Positions 20,548 to 27,699 of a stretch of DNA of 64,000 nucleotides are shown piece after piece. A model generated the notes under the pieces. That model made no database searches. It worked only from the letters and a program-made list of their open reading frames with translations, and was not told the origin of the DNA. A program made the translations under genes and the position numbers. The stretch's first letter is position 1, and each line of letters starts with the position of its first letter. The stretch is from a virus. The DNA is taken from positions 1 to 64,000 of the IMG/VR virus record IMGVR_UViG_3300042197_001058; one strand, given 5' to 3'.

Positions 20548-20713
20548 TTTTATAGTTCCTCAAAAACTTTAGAATATCGTGCAAGTAGTACGACCAGTAT
20601 ACCACCTCATCGCCATTATGCAACTCGTAGTGATAATGACAAACCAGAGCAAGTCCCTTGCCGTTAGCAATCATCTCCACAATGCTAAACGTATCGTCAG
20701 AGTAGTCTACCAT
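20540..20713 (-). CDS. hypothetical protein, 57 aa
   Basis: A short acidic/aromatic protein (WSYYLHDILKFLRNY near the end). Overlaps the Api92-like start by 8 bp. First gene after the promoter at 20723-20751. Confidence 0.7.
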   Translation of the reverse strand: MVDYSDDTFSIVEMIANGKGLALVCHYHYELHNGDEVVYWSYYLHDILKFLRNYKNA

Positions 20714-20722
20714 AGATTTTAG

Positions 20723-20751
20723 ATTCTAGCATAGCCATTATCGGCTGTCAA
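20723..20751 (-). promoter_or_regulatory. GCCGATAAT-type promoter
   Basis: TTGACA, 17-bp spacer with GCCGATAAT, TAGAAT. The TGA stop of the upstream gene is inside the TTGACA box. Confidence 0.85.
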
Positions 20752-20927
20752 GTGTCCTCAACTTTAGAAACTTTTTCGATTAGATTGTGAATCATTCCTT
20801 TATAGAATTCTTCTTGTTTATCCTTCAAAAGATATAGACCAGCAATAAGCATACATATTTCAAACTGAGAAAATTCTACATTTTTAGTTTTGAATAAAGA
20901 TTCAACAGCATTCGATATTGCACTCAT
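20748..20927 (-). CDS. hypothetical protein, 59 aa
   Basis: A mainly helical small protein. AGAGGA lies 7 bp before the ATG. Element copy 9 forms its leader, and its stop codon lies inside the next promoter. Confidence 0.7.
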   Translation of the reverse strand: MSAISNAVESLFKTKNVEFSQFEICMLIAGLYLLKDKQEEFYKGMIHNLIEKVSKVEDT

Positions 20928-20944
20928 TATAGTCCTCTAAGTTT

Positions 20945-20990
20945 CGCTGACTACACCCACACAACCCAAATCCGTAGGATTAGGCAGGAC
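20945..20990 (-). repeat. 46-bp intergenic element, copy 9
   Basis: Overlaps the stop codon of the 20980-21123 gene (its TAA is the conserved CTAAT) and ends just before the leader of the 20748-20927 gene. Confidence 0.85.
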
Positions 20991-21123
20991 AGTTATCTAG
21001 TATTCGTTCAACCCAAAGATACCGTCCGTATTTATCAGTGGCTTTTGCGTATGCTTCGTATTCGGATACTGCGGTTATATAACCAACAATCCGATTATTT
21101 TGCCAAACTCGCCAAGTGTGCAT
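20980..21123 (-). CDS. hypothetical protein, 47 aa
   Basis: Begins MHTWRVWQNNRIVGYITAVS. WQNN and A...KYG recur in the remnant at 17700-17788. Its stop lies in a 46-bp element. Function unknown. Confidence 0.7.
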   Translation of the reverse strand: MHTWRVWQNNRIVGYITAVSEYEAYAKATDKYGRYLWVERILDNCPA

Positions 21124-21141
21124 CACTTTCTCCTTAGCCTG

Positions 21142-21169
21142 ATTATATCTATTATCGGCAATTTGTCAA
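21142..21169 (-). promoter_or_regulatory. GCCGATAAT-type promoter
   Basis: TTGACA, 16-bp spacer with GCCGATAAT, TATAAT. Confidence 0.87.
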
Positions 21170-21184
21170 GAAAAATTTAGTTAT

Positions 21185-21277
21185 CGTAACCCTATATTAG
21201 ATAAGCACTTATGGAAAATTTAGCGGCGCCGCCCCGTCCTAAGTTCTGCCATAGCAACAACTTAGGATTAGGGGTTT
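21185..21277 (-). repeat. twin-hairpin element A, copy 10
   Basis: The second hairpin is longer than usual. Core GCGGCGCCGCCCC; after the stop of 21295-21702. Confidence 0.75.
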
Positions 21278-21294
21278 TTATGGACGCTCAATTT

Positions 21295-21702
21295 TTAGAG
21301 AACCATCGCGGCTACCTTACGAAACAAGGGATGAGAGATAGGCAACCTACGCACGTTCTTAGTACGCTCTGCATAAAAATTGCGAATCTTACCATCATTC
21401 GTCTGGCAAGTAACCAGATGCTTAGTACGTTTGAAATTAGGGTCATTAGCCCGATACCGACTGCGAGCATTGAGCCTGCGAATCTGGAGATCGTCCAGCG
21501 TATAAACCGGCTCGATAACCTTGGCAAGAACACGCTCGGGATCACCATGATGTGGTTGCTCATATTCAAAGTTGAAAATATCTCCAACCTTGGCATTAGC
21601 AAGAGAACCATGCACACCACGAATCGCACTAAACAGAAAGAAACCCACAGCAAACACCACGCCAACACCAACCGCAACAAGAGTAATCGTCGTATCGTTC
21701 AT
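21295..21702 (-). CDS. membrane-anchored protein, 135 aa
   Basis: An N-terminal membrane helix (TLVAVGVGVVFAVGFFLF, residues about 7-24) is followed by a basic cytoplasmic-type domain. The longer plus-strand frame over this region is rejected as a shadow: this strand has AAAGG before the ATG and a promoter. Function unknown. Confidence 0.75.
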   Translation of the reverse strand: MNDTTITLVAVGVGVVFAVGFFLFSAIRGVHGSLANAKVGDIFNFEYEQPHHGDPERVLAKVIEPVYTLDDLQIRRLNARSRYRANDPNFKRTKHLVTCQTNDGKIRNFYAERTKNVRRLPISHPLFRKVAAMVL

Positions 21703-21744
21703 ATCAAACCTTTCTTAGAGAAATCTAACCATGACGTTTCCAAC

Positions 21745-21772
21745 ATTCTACACTATTATCATCAATTGTCAA
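21745..21772 (-). promoter_or_regulatory. sigma70-like promoter
   Basis: TTGACA, 16-bp spacer with GATGATAAT, TAGAAT. The stop of 21769-21990 lies inside TTGACA. Confidence 0.82.
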
Positions 21773-21990
21773 GAGCAAACTTGAGCAAAATTTTCCACAA
21801 TCTCGCTGCGGAAAGAGCATACAGCAAGTCCGCTTGTCGCAACCAGCGTATCCATCATAATCCCCAGATATTCTGCACGTTCCATAGCATTACTAGTGTC
21901 ATGCTCAGGAATATCCAGTGTAAACTCCTTATCCACCCCAACCTCACCACTTTCAGTTTCGACCACAATATCAAAGAAACGGTGTTGCAT
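21769..21990 (-). CDS. hypothetical acidic protein, 73 aa
   Basis: Not recognised; strand-rich start (MQHRFFDIVVETESGEV), then helical. The terminal TGA overlaps the next -35 box. Confidence 0.7.
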   Translation of the reverse strand: MQHRFFDIVVETESGEVGVDKEFTLDIPEHDTSNAMERAEYLGIMMDTLVATSGLAVCSFRSEIVENFAQVCS

Positions 21991-22014
21991 ACTGTCCTCT
22001 CTTTCTTGCGTTCT

Positions 22015-22043
22015 ATCCTACAATACTATTATCGGCTTGTCAA
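22015..22043 (-). promoter_or_regulatory. GCCGATAAT-type promoter
   Basis: TTGACA, 17-bp spacer with GCCGATAAT, TAGGAT. Confidence 0.8.
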
Positions 22044-22071
22044 GCGAAAAATCTTAAAAAAATTTTTTTGA

Positions 22072-22155
22072 TCGTAAAGCATTAAGGAGTAAGAACTTAC
22101 GTCAAATCCGGCGGTGTCGCTTGCTTCTAAGTCTTTTAATTGCAAGACTTTAGAG
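22072..22155 (-). repeat. twin-hairpin element A, copy 11
   Basis: Ends 1 bp before the stop codon of 22157-22450. Confidence 0.82.
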
Positions 22156-22156
22156 A

Positions 22157-22450
22157 TTAATCCTCTTTCCAAGGATAAGGCTGCACATAAGGTCCGTAAA
22201 AATCATATAAATATTTAAAATTTTGATCATTGTGATACTGGTAATTTTTTATAAGCTCCTGCACAGCACACTGATACAATATAATAGGACCCATCTTATT
22301 CCAACAATAATTACGATAACCATCTTTCGTAATCATGGTAACGAAGCCATTACCAAATCTCATAATAGTACCCCAAACATTCTTACCATGGTAGGTAAAG
22401 TTTAGAGTATTACTCAACCAATAAGGCCAATACGGATTATTACCGTTCAT
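22157..22450 (-). CDS. Tyr/Trp-rich protein, 97 aa
   Basis: Not recognised; unusually rich in Tyr, Trp and Asn (NGNNPYWPYWLSNTLNF). TGATG overlap with the upstream gene. Confidence 0.7.
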   Translation of the reverse strand: MNGNNPYWPYWLSNTLNFTYHGKNVWGTIMRFGNGFVTMITKDGYRNYCWNKMGPIILYQCAVQELIKNYQYHNDQNFKYLYDFYGPYVQPYPWKED

Positions 22451-22713
22451 CACAGCCCCTTCCGTAGATAGGATATTTCCCGCCCATTATGCATCATCTC
22501 ACGATACAACTCAACACGACGAGCCTTTTCCCTCTTCTCTTCTTCGTGGTCAGTTTCACTACGTTCCATACTATCGCACTTGTCTTCCAGATCGGCCAAA
22601 CTCACACTATCAGTTCTATGATCTTGAAAGTTTTCAGGAAGCAAACTATTAGGAACCAGTACTATATCCTTCACAATCTCATTCAGTTGAGCAATCAGTT
22701 CATAACCGTTCAT
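22450..22713 (-). CDS. hypothetical protein, 87 aa, coiled-coil C-terminus
   Basis: Start 22713 follows AGGAG. Highly charged C-terminal half (SETDHEEEKREKARRVELYR) likely forms a coiled coil. Not recognised. Confidence 0.7.
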   Translation of the reverse strand: MNGYELIAQLNEIVKDIVLVPNSLLPENFQDHRTDSVSLADLEDKCDSMERSETDHEEEKREKARRVELYREMMHNGREISYLRKGL

Positions 22714-22714
22714 T

Positions 22715-22924
22715 TCAAACTCCTGCTGGTACATAGTGCTGTTGCATATCCATACGCACATCGTTCAAAGTTCTATAGTGACCAACATAAGTCAACTGTG
22801 GCATAAGATGATACAACACAAAATGATTCCAGTCAAGAGGCTTTTCCAGGTACACAACTCTAAAACCCATCAACTGAGCATCGAACTGCAAGTCATCCAG
22901 ATCCATATTACTCAACTTTTTCAT
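22715..22924 (-). CDS. hypothetical protein, 69 aa
   Basis: Not recognised. Stop lies 1 bp before the next ATG; co-transcribed with 22930-23118. Confidence 0.7.
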   Translation of the reverse strand: MKKLSNMDLDDLQFDAQLMGFRVVYLEKPLDWNHFVLYHLMPQLTYVGHYRTLNDVRMDMQQHYVPAGV

Positions 22925-22929
22925 ACTAA

Positions 22930-23118
22930 CTATTCCTCAATCTCACTTACATAGCACTCACAACCATATTCGTCATAAGCCTTACGTTTGGCTTCGCTAG
23001 CAGTATGACAATCCACTACCGTTCCTAGGTGCTTATTGTCACTCTTACGATAGACAACATACATACCCGTATCATGACGATTATACGGATTCCAACGATC
23101 CTCATAATATCTACTCAT
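22930..23118 (-). CDS. hypothetical protein, 62 aa
   Basis: Not recognised; YVVYRKSDNKHLGTVVDCHT and a C-terminal YGCECYVSEIEE. First gene of a four-gene operon. Confidence 0.7.
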   Translation of the reverse strand: MSRYYEDRWNPYNRHDTGMYVVYRKSDNKHLGTVVDCHTASEAKRKAYDEYGCECYVSEIEE

Positions 23119-23143
23119 TTTTCACTCTCTCTTTCATCTTTGG

Positions 23144-23171
23144 ATTCTACCATATATTATCGGCTTGTCAA
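23144..23171 (-). promoter_or_regulatory. GCCGATAAT-type promoter
   Basis: TTGACA, 16-bp spacer with GCCGATAAT, TAGAAT; drives 22157-23118. Confidence 0.87.
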
Positions 23172-23198
23172 GAGAAAAAACTTAAAAAAAATATTTTA

Positions 23199-23284
23199 GC
23201 TATAAAGTGTTGAGAAATAAGAACTTACGACCAGCTCGGCCGCACCCGCCACCCTAAGTGCCGAAGCACCAAGGGTTTAGGGTG
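23199..23284 (-). repeat. twin-hairpin element A, copy 12
   Basis: The second hairpin is capped by GTGC-TTCG-GCAC on the minus strand, an especially stable loop. Lies 4 bp after the stop of 23289-23585. Confidence 0.82.
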
Positions 23285-23288
23285 ATGT

Positions 23289-23585
23289 TCACTCAAAATC
23301 CACAAAAATAACCTGATGATAGCCTCTAGGCTTTACGGTATAACTATCTCCGTAATCATAAGTATCGGCCTTAACCCCCGTCATTCCAGCCAGAGCCTTA
23401 GCCTTGCGAACGATATTACGTTGCGAAGCATGTTTATGAATGGTAAACTCATGACGCTTTACCCAACCATAGTTAGGTTCACCACCAAAAGTATCTGTGT
23501 GAGTAACATTAACCTTCACCATATTCTTCTCATTCTCCTTGGGAATATAAGCATTAATCCAATCTTGCAGAGTCATACCAGCCAT
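23289..23585 (-). CDS. hypothetical protein, 98 aa
   Basis: Start 23585 follows AAAGGATTGGTT. Not recognised; basic centre (KHASQRNIVRKAKAL), strand-rich ends. Confidence 0.72.
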   Translation of the reverse strand: MAGMTLQDWINAYIPKENEKNMVKVNVTHTDTFGGEPNYGWVKRHEFTIHKHASQRNIVRKAKALAGMTGVKADTYDYGDSYTVKPRGYHQVIFVDFE

Positions 23586-23607
23586 AACCAATCCTTTCTT
23601 TTTATAG

Positions 23608-23635
23608 ATTCTACACTGTAATTTTTGATTGTCAA
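23608..23635 (-). promoter_or_regulatory. sigma70-like promoter without the CCGATAAT block
   Basis: TTGACA, 16-bp AT-rich spacer, TAGAAT. Confidence 0.75.
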
Positions 23636-23649
23636 GACCGCTATATTTT

Positions 23650-23695
23650 CGCTGACTACAGCCACACCAGCCGATTCCATAAGATTAGCAGAGAC
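23650..23695 (-). repeat. 46-bp intergenic element, copy 10
   Basis: Starts at the TAG stop of 23695-23850 and ends before the 23608-23635 promoter. Confidence 0.82.
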
Positions 23696-23850
23696 TACCA
23701 GTCATTTATAGCCTGATTATTCCTTGATTGACGGGTACGGAGTCTCTTGGGTCTATTGTCGTGCTGACCCGAGCCGCTATTGTGGACGTTATGACCCTTG
23801 CCAATTGCCCAGATTGGCTTAACTTCCAGTTTGATTTTTTGCTTTTTCAT
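23695..23850 (-). CDS. small basic DNRPKR family protein, 51 aa
   Basis: KKQKIKLEVKPIWAIGKGH, then SGSGQHDNRPKRLRTR. Paralogue of 12860-13027. A start at 23853 is also possible (tandem ATG). Confidence 0.72.
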   Translation of the reverse strand: MKKQKIKLEVKPIWAIGKGHNVHNSGSGQHDNRPKRLRTRQSRNNQAINDW

Positions 23851-23859
23851 CATACGCTT

Positions 23860-23887
23860 ATCTTACTCTATTATCGGTCAGAGTCAA
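23860..23887 (-). promoter_or_regulatory. GCCGATAAT-type promoter
   Basis: TTGACT, 16-bp spacer with ACCGATAAT, TAAGAT. Confidence 0.72.
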
Positions 23888-23913
23888 GAGAAAACTTCAG
23901 AAAAAATATTTTG

Positions 23914-23997
23914 TCTCTAAAGTCTTGTCATATAAAGACTTATGGCTTGTTTTTGCGGCCCGCCGCGACGTAAGTGCTTACGCCACAACGGTTTAGA
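23914..23997 (-). repeat. twin-hairpin element A, copy 13
   Basis: Touches the stop of 23998-24201. Core GCGGCCCGCCGCG. Confidence 0.82.
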
Positions 23998-24201
23998 TCA
24001 CACCATTTCTTCCAGAGGAAAGCCTTCCTCATAGAGCAAATCATGTGCCGCTTCCACTGCAATATCATTGGCTTCTTGCGGATTCAGTTCTGGATCATAG
24101 TAATTGTACAGATCAAAATCTGGCAGATCACCAAGAGAGAGACCACACTGTTTATTCAGTTCAGCATTTACCAACTGTCGAAACTCTTTTATCGTCAACA
24201 T
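23998..24201 (-). CDS. hypothetical acidic protein, 67 aa
   Basis: Not recognised; helical ends with a DLPDFDLYNYYDPELNP centre. Abuts its upstream neighbour (shared base). Confidence 0.7.
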   Translation of the reverse strand: MLTIKEFRQLVNAELNKQCGLSLGDLPDFDLYNYYDPELNPQEANDIAVEAAHDLLYEEGFPLEEMV

Positions 24202-24479
24202 TAGAAATCTTCTCCATAATAGCCATAATCCTCGTCTGTCCCAAATCCAGCATCTCGCATGGCACTGTCGAAATCTCCATCCATACTATCATCGACATCA
24301 TCATTCCAAACATCTTCTTCCTCGTTCTCATAATCATCATCAGTATGAGTAGAAATCTCATGATCCGCATCCGGATGATAGTTACTACTATCCTCGTCAA
24401 AGTAATCGTTATAATAGTCGTAATTCATATCATCCTCATAAGAGTTATCAGGATCAAAAAGGGGATCTGGGTGACTCAT
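24201..24479 (-). CDS. very acidic protein, 92 aa
   Basis: About 40 percent Asp/Glu with many Tyr and Asn; almost no Lys or Arg. It resembles DNA-mimic type acidic phage proteins in composition only. Own promoter at 24522-24549. Confidence 0.68.
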   Translation of the reverse strand: MSHPDPLFDPDNSYEDDMNYDYYNDYFDEDSSNYHPDADHEISTHTDDDYENEEEDVWNDDVDDSMDGDFDSAMRDAGFGTDEDYGYYGEDF

Positions 24480-24521
24480 ATTAGTTCCTTTCCAGAGTGA
24501 GGTTCAAATAAAGGAATCCGA

Positions 24522-24549
24522 AGTATAGCACGACTCCGCATACCGTCAA
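24522..24549 (-). promoter_or_regulatory. sigma70-like promoter
   Basis: TTGACG, 16-bp spacer without the CCGATAAT block, TATACT. Confidence 0.68.
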
Positions 24550-24563
24550 GAGCAAATCCAACA

Positions 24564-24722
24564 TCAAAACGCCTCCTCGGGGACAAAATCTTCTACACAC
24601 CCCACCACATCTGCCCAATCCCAAAAGTTAATTTCGACATTGGGATCATCAATAGGCTCAATCATACCATCGTCGGCCATCTCTGCAAGAATCCGATTCA
24701 CATCATCAAAATCGTTGAGCAT
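24564..24722 (-). CDS. acidic small protein, 52 aa
   Basis: Helix plus an acidic, Trp-containing tail (NFWDWADVVGCVEDF). GGAGGAAG lies before the ATG. Not recognised. Confidence 0.7.
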   Translation of the reverse strand: MLNDFDDVNRILAEMADDGMIEPIDDPNVEINFWDWADVVGCVEDFVPEEAF

Positions 24723-24747
24723 GATTCTTCCTCCTCTTGATGCTCTG

Positions 24748-24776
24748 AGTCTACACTAATTATCGACCAAATGCAA
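24748..24776 (-). promoter_or_regulatory. promoter with TCGATAAT spacer
   Basis: TTGCAT, 17-bp spacer with GTCGATAAT, TAGACT. Nearly the same sequence as the one at 29617-29645. Confidence 0.7.
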
Positions 24777-24837
24777 GTTCAAACTTTGGAGAAAAACAAA
24801 AATTTTATGGCACAGTATTTGCGTGTGTAAAGATTGA

Positions 24838-24920
24838 TCCTAAGTCTTTATGCTGCAACGACTTAGGTATCGCGGGGCGGGCCCTTTATGACGTAAGTCT
24901 TTACGCCACAAGGGTTTAGA
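24838..24920 (-). repeat. twin-hairpin element A, copy 14
   Basis: Core CGCGGGGCGGGCCC; 6 bp after the stop of the 24927-24998 gene. Confidence 0.82.
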
Positions 24921-24926
24921 GCTAGT

Positions 24927-24998
24927 TTAGATATTAGCGAATAAAGCTACTACAGAACCGAGAATAAAAGAAACAGCCCAAAGAATTTCTTTACTCAT
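24927..24998 (-). CDS. micro-membrane protein, 23 aa
   Basis: A single hydrophobic helix: residues 5-21 (ILWAVSFILGSVVALF). It is the last of four tiny membrane proteins in a row. Function unknown. Confidence 0.6.
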   Translation of the reverse strand: MSKEILWAVSFILGSVVALFANI

Positions 24999-25013
24999 TT
25001 TTATTTCTATTTT

Positions 25014-25109
25014 TTAGTGGAAAACCAAGTCAGAAACAAGCCAAGCACTACCAATGCCAACAACAAATCCCACACCCATCCACATCCAATCTATTTGTAT
25101 ATCGACCAT
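25014..25109 (-). CDS. micro-membrane protein, 31 aa
   Basis: Hydrophobic helix (WMGVGFVVGIGSAWLVSDLV) after a short acidic start. Confidence 0.6.
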   Translation of the reverse strand: MVDIQIDWMWMGVGFVVGIGSAWLVSDLVFH

Positions 25110-25124
25110 CCGTGATCCTTTATA

Positions 25125-25223
25125 TTAATAATTTTCGGCTGAAATATCCATGATAGCCAAAACAACTCCGCCAACCGTAGCCAATACAAGCAAACCTAAT
25201 AGCACTAGTATAACCCCTATCAT
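25125..25223 (-). CDS. micro-membrane protein, 32 aa
   Basis: The N-terminal helix MIGVILVLLGLLVLATVGGV is followed by a polar tail. Confidence 0.6.
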   Translation of the reverse strand: MIGVILVLLGLLVLATVGGVVLAIMDISAENY

Positions 25224-25237
25224 ATTTTTAACCTTTT

Positions 25238-25348
25238 TTAATCGTTCAGATAGGACGCTATAGCATTTCCAATTTCATGCACAGTATAGCTGATAAAAGC
25301 ACACGGAGCAAGCAAACCAAAAAGAAAAATATAATCCATAGCGTTCAT
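25238..25348 (-). CDS. micro-membrane protein, 36 aa, paralogue of 28965-29075
   Basis: GLLAPCAFISYTVHEIGNAI matches GLLAACAFVSYLVHEIGNAI of the 28965-29075 product. This paralogy is strong evidence that such tiny frames are real genes. Follows GGAG and the promoter at 25370-25397. Confidence 0.72.
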   Translation of the reverse strand: MNAMDYIFLFGLLAPCAFISYTVHEIGNAIASYLND

Positions 25349-25369
25349 TGCAAACTCCTCTCAAGGTGC

Positions 25370-25397
25370 ATTGTATCCTAAAAATCTAACTTGTCAA
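25370..25397 (-). promoter_or_regulatory. sigma70-like promoter
   Basis: TTGACA, 16-bp spacer, TACAAT; drives the four membrane proteins. Confidence 0.75.
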
Positions 25398-25400
25398 GTC

Positions 25401-25688
25401 TCAGCCTTGTCGGTTTACGGTATTCTCCATAGCCTTTCCGGCCTTGAACTTTACTACCTTACGCTCACCGATCATCACAGTCTCACCCGTTCGTGGGTTG
25501 CGAGCCTTACGCGGAGCGGACACCTTGACCGTAAACACGCCAAAGTTACGCAATTCGATGCGACCTTCCGCCGCGAGCGTTGCGACCAGATCATCCAACG
25601 TGGCCTGCACGATTTCTCTGGCCTGCAAACCCGTCACCCCCACCTTCTCCGCGATCCGCTCAACCATATTTCGCTTCGTGGCATTCAT
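25401..25688 (-). CDS. HU/IHF-family DNA-binding protein, 95 aa
   Basis: HU-family dimers bend and compact DNA. The sequence fits along its length: N-terminal helices (KRNMVERIAEKVGV...AREIVQATLDDLV), then GRIELRNFGVFTV near residues 43-55 and the beta-arm PRKARNPRTGETV with the conserved RNPxT near 65-70. GC-rich codon use suggests strong expression or recent acquisition. It could organise phage DNA or aid recombination and packaging. Confidence 0.93.
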   Translation of the reverse strand: MNATKRNMVERIAEKVGVTGLQAREIVQATLDDLVATLAAEGRIELRNFGVFTVKVSAPRKARNPRTGETVMIGERKVVKFKAGKAMENTVNRQG

Positions 25689-25712
25689 TCTCTTTTCTCC
25701 TTGGATACTGCT

Positions 25713-25740
25713 AATCTACCATAGATTATCGTCCTGTCAA
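25713..25740 (-). promoter_or_regulatory. promoter with ACGATAAT spacer
   Basis: TTGACA, 16-bp spacer with GACGATAAT, TAGATT; drives the HU gene. Confidence 0.82.
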
Positions 25741-25778
25741 TAGGGTATTCTTAAAAAAAATCCAAAAATATTTTTCTC

Positions 25779-25862
25779 GTCATAAAGTGTTGCTGCATAA
25801 GCACTTACGACGCTGCGGGGGGCGCGGCCTCACCCTAAGTCGTTTAGGGATAAGGCTTTACG
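25779..25862 (-). repeat. twin-hairpin element A, copy 15
   Basis: Core GCGGGGGGCGCGGCC; between 25864-26175 and the HU promoter. Confidence 0.82.
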
Positions 25863-25863
25863 A

Positions 25864-26175
25864 TCAGTTTCCCACCACCATACCATCCATAAATGGATAG
25901 GATTTGTCGTTGATCTTTACAAACCATTCGAAATTCTTTTGATAGACATAACGCGGGCTATACTGGTTGATTCTATCCTTTGTGGTCAGAGTTTGCCAGC
26001 CTCCACTATTTAGAGTGTAGGTATTATCCTCATGAATCTTTACCACATAGGTACTATGCAGCATGATACCCACGCTCCCGTCATGCAGGATTTCCGCATA
26101 GGTGTTGTTGCCAACCTTGCGACGAGTTGCGTTACGCTTGCCACGAACCATAGAAACTGCTTCAGCATGTGTCAT
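25864..26175 (-). CDS. conserved phage protein (THAEA...RGKR...RKVGNNTYAEI), 103 aa
   Basis: MTHAEAVSMVRGKRNATRRK, then NNTYAEILHDGSVGIMLH and SGGWQTLTTKDRIN form a pattern seen in a small conserved protein of many actinobacterial phages. Function is unknown. Start 26175 follows AAAGGG. Confidence 0.78.
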   Translation of the reverse strand: MTHAEAVSMVRGKRNATRRKVGNNTYAEILHDGSVGIMLHSTYVVKIHEDNTYTLNSGGWQTLTTKDRINQYSPRYVYQKNFEWFVKINDKSYPFMDGMVVGN

Positions 26176-26198
26176 ATTTATCCCTTTCTTATTGTTGT

Positions 26199-26226
26199 AT
26201 CTTATCAAAAAGTGTTTTTGTGTCAA
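26199..26226 (-). promoter_or_regulatory. sigma70-like promoter
   Basis: TTGACA, 16-bp spacer without the block, TAAGAT. Confidence 0.7.
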
Positions 26227-26231
26227 CCCCT

Positions 26232-26438
26232 TTATCGTAGGGTTGCTCCGTTGGCTTTGGCATAACGATACATAGCCCGCTCATCTACCATAAATCGCTC
26301 AACCCCCTTCAAGTCCTTGAAGTCCCAATGGTAGGTCAGCACATCCGAGCGAACCATCCATCGGGCTTCAACGTCAGAAGTCCGCTTGAGCGTGTAACCC
26401 AGTTTCTGCAACTCTTTTGCAATCGTCTTGCTATTCAT
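26232..26438 (-). CDS. hypothetical protein, 68 aa
   Basis: Not recognised. MNSKTIAKELQKLGYTLKR suggests an HTH-like or toxin-HicA-like start, but the rest does not match clearly. Own promoter. Confidence 0.65.
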   Translation of the reverse strand: MNSKTIAKELQKLGYTLKRTSDVEARWMVRSDVLTYHWDFKDLKGVERFMVDERAMYRYAKANGATLR

Positions 26439-26472
26439 CGTTTCCTCTTTCTTTCTTACTTCTTATATCGAC

Positions 26473-26501
26473 ATTATATCGTCTCAATCTTGAATTTTCA
26501 A
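26473..26501 (-). promoter_or_regulatory. promoter
   Basis: TTGAAA, 17-bp spacer, TATAAT. Confidence 0.65.
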
Positions 26502-26587
26502 GAGAAAAATCGAAAAAATATTGTCAAGAAATTTTGACAGAAAAATCTTAGAAATTTTATAGTTTGGCATATGATTTGCAATTATGT

Positions 26588-26670
26588 ATCTAAGTTGTTG
26601 TAGGATAAGTACTTAGAGCTAGTCGGGCCCAGCAACTTGACGCAAGTCCTGTGATAGTAAGGATTTACGT
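26588..26670 (-). repeat. twin-hairpin element A, copy 16
   Basis: Core CGGGCCC; lies between 26696-27037 and 26232-26438. Confidence 0.78.
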
Positions 26671-26695
26671 CAAGCTTTTGTTCAGTAGTGAACAA

Positions 26696-27037
26696 TCATT
26701 CATCACTTGCTTTGAATGCGAATGGAGAAACTTCCTCACCACACGCCAAAATCGCACCATATTGGTGAGCCAGTGCTTCAACCCTTTCCCATGAACCCGG
26801 CTTTCCAGCCTTCACGATCATGGTATCCTCACCCCCAATAAGACGGGGATTCGTCTTTTCTTTCTGTACTTTGCCCAAATTGCGAAGTGCCTTTCGATTG
26901 AACTTCAGAACCTTTTCCGAGCGAATAGGGCCGTAAACCCCTTCGGCAAGAGAGGGTTGGTGAGGAATGGCAATCCCCAGAAAGCACATACGGGCTTGAC
27001 GCTTAGCATTTTCGATGATCTCAAACTTCTGCTTCAT
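26696..27037 (-). CDS. hypothetical basic protein, 113 aa
   Basis: Not recognised. Basic middle (FNRKALRNLGKVQKEKTNPR) and a C-terminal beta-rich part. AAAGGAAC site before ATG. Confidence 0.72.
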   Translation of the reverse strand: MKQKFEIIENAKRQARMCFLGIAIPHQPSLAEGVYGPIRSEKVLKFNRKALRNLGKVQKEKTNPRLIGGEDTMIVKAGKPGSWERVEALAHQYGAILACGEEVSPFAFKASDE

Positions 27038-27061
27038 AACTGTTCCTTTCGTGTTGGTCGT

Positions 27062-27091
27062 ATTCTAGCAAAAACTTTCTATTGGTGTCAA
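27062..27091 (-). promoter_or_regulatory. sigma70-like promoter
   Basis: TTGACA, 18-bp spacer, TAGAAT. The stop codon of 27088-27282 is inside the TTGACA. Confidence 0.68.
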
Positions 27092-27282
27092 CCCCTATCG
27101 TGAGGGGTATAGCAATCCAAACCCAGTTTGCGACGGATTACGCGAAGAGCCTGCAAATCCTCGATCAGCATTTTGGTAAGAGATTCACTCACACCGCTTT
27201 CGATCAGGGAACTCATGTTGTCCTCACTGGTTTTCAACAGGGCAGACACGACAATTTCTTCGGTCACAGTCAACTTTTCCAT
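27088..27282 (-). CDS. hypothetical helical protein, 64 aa
   Basis: Not recognised; helical throughout. Its TGA lies in the -35 box of the next promoter. Confidence 0.7.
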   Translation of the reverse strand: MEKLTVTEEIVVSALLKTSEDNMSSLIESGVSESLTKMLIEDLQALRVIRRKLGLDCYTPHDRG

Positions 27283-27308
27283 CTTTCACTCTCTCTTTCT
27301 TATGCTAG

Positions 27309-27338
27309 ATTATACGATAAATTATCGTCAAAAGTCAA
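27309..27338 (-). promoter_or_regulatory. promoter with ACGATAAT spacer
   Basis: TTGACT, 18-bp spacer with GACGATAAT, TATAAT. Confidence 0.68.
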
Positions 27339-27367
27339 ATGCAATCTTTAGAAAAATTCCAGATTGT

Positions 27368-27396
27368 TCTTAAGTCCTTATGAGATATAGGTTTAG
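27368..27396 (-). repeat. half copy of twin-hairpin element A
   Basis: A single hairpin of the family (TTAAGTCCTTATGAGATATA...TTTAG) without its partner or core; an evolutionary remnant or minimal unit. Confidence 0.7.
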
Positions 27397-27451
27397 AGAG
27401 AGTCTTTTTTTTGAGGCTTCTGATAGGACATCTAGTATGATGAGAAATGTG

Positions 27452-27533
27452 TCGTAAACCTAGTCTCCACAAGTACTTACGTCAAATTTTCGCGGCCCGC
27501 CGCGACGTAAGTCTTTACTCCGCAACGCTTTAG
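27452..27533 (-). repeat. twin-hairpin element A, copy 17
   Basis: Contains the stop codon of 27530-27682 at its edge. Core CGCGGCCCGCCGCG matches copy 13. Confidence 0.82.
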
Positions 27534-27682
27534 GCAAAGTCTTCTTCACCCTGGAAATCGTCCAGCCACTCATCATCCGTTTCCACCCAGTCTTCCGCAT
27601 CTCCCATAATCGGATCCCAACCCTCATCTTCAAAAAAGCCCATCATCCACTCTTCTCCGTTTTCGTCGATCATCTTTTCCAT
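27530..27682 (-). CDS. acidic protein, 50 aa
   Basis: Very acidic with Trp and Met (EEWMMGFFEDEGWDP). Stop falls within the twin-hairpin element. Not recognised. Confidence 0.68.
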   Translation of the reverse strand: MEKMIDENGEEWMMGFFEDEGWDPIMGDAEDWVETDDEWLDDFQGEEDFA

Positions 27683-27699
27683 TTTTATTTTCCTTATTT

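Noticed and set aside
21211-22071. Long plus-strand frame of 286 codons
   Set aside because: It is the antisense of minus-strand genes at 21295-21702 and 21769-21990, which have ribosome sites and promoters. Its translation has low-complexity composition typical of shadow frames.
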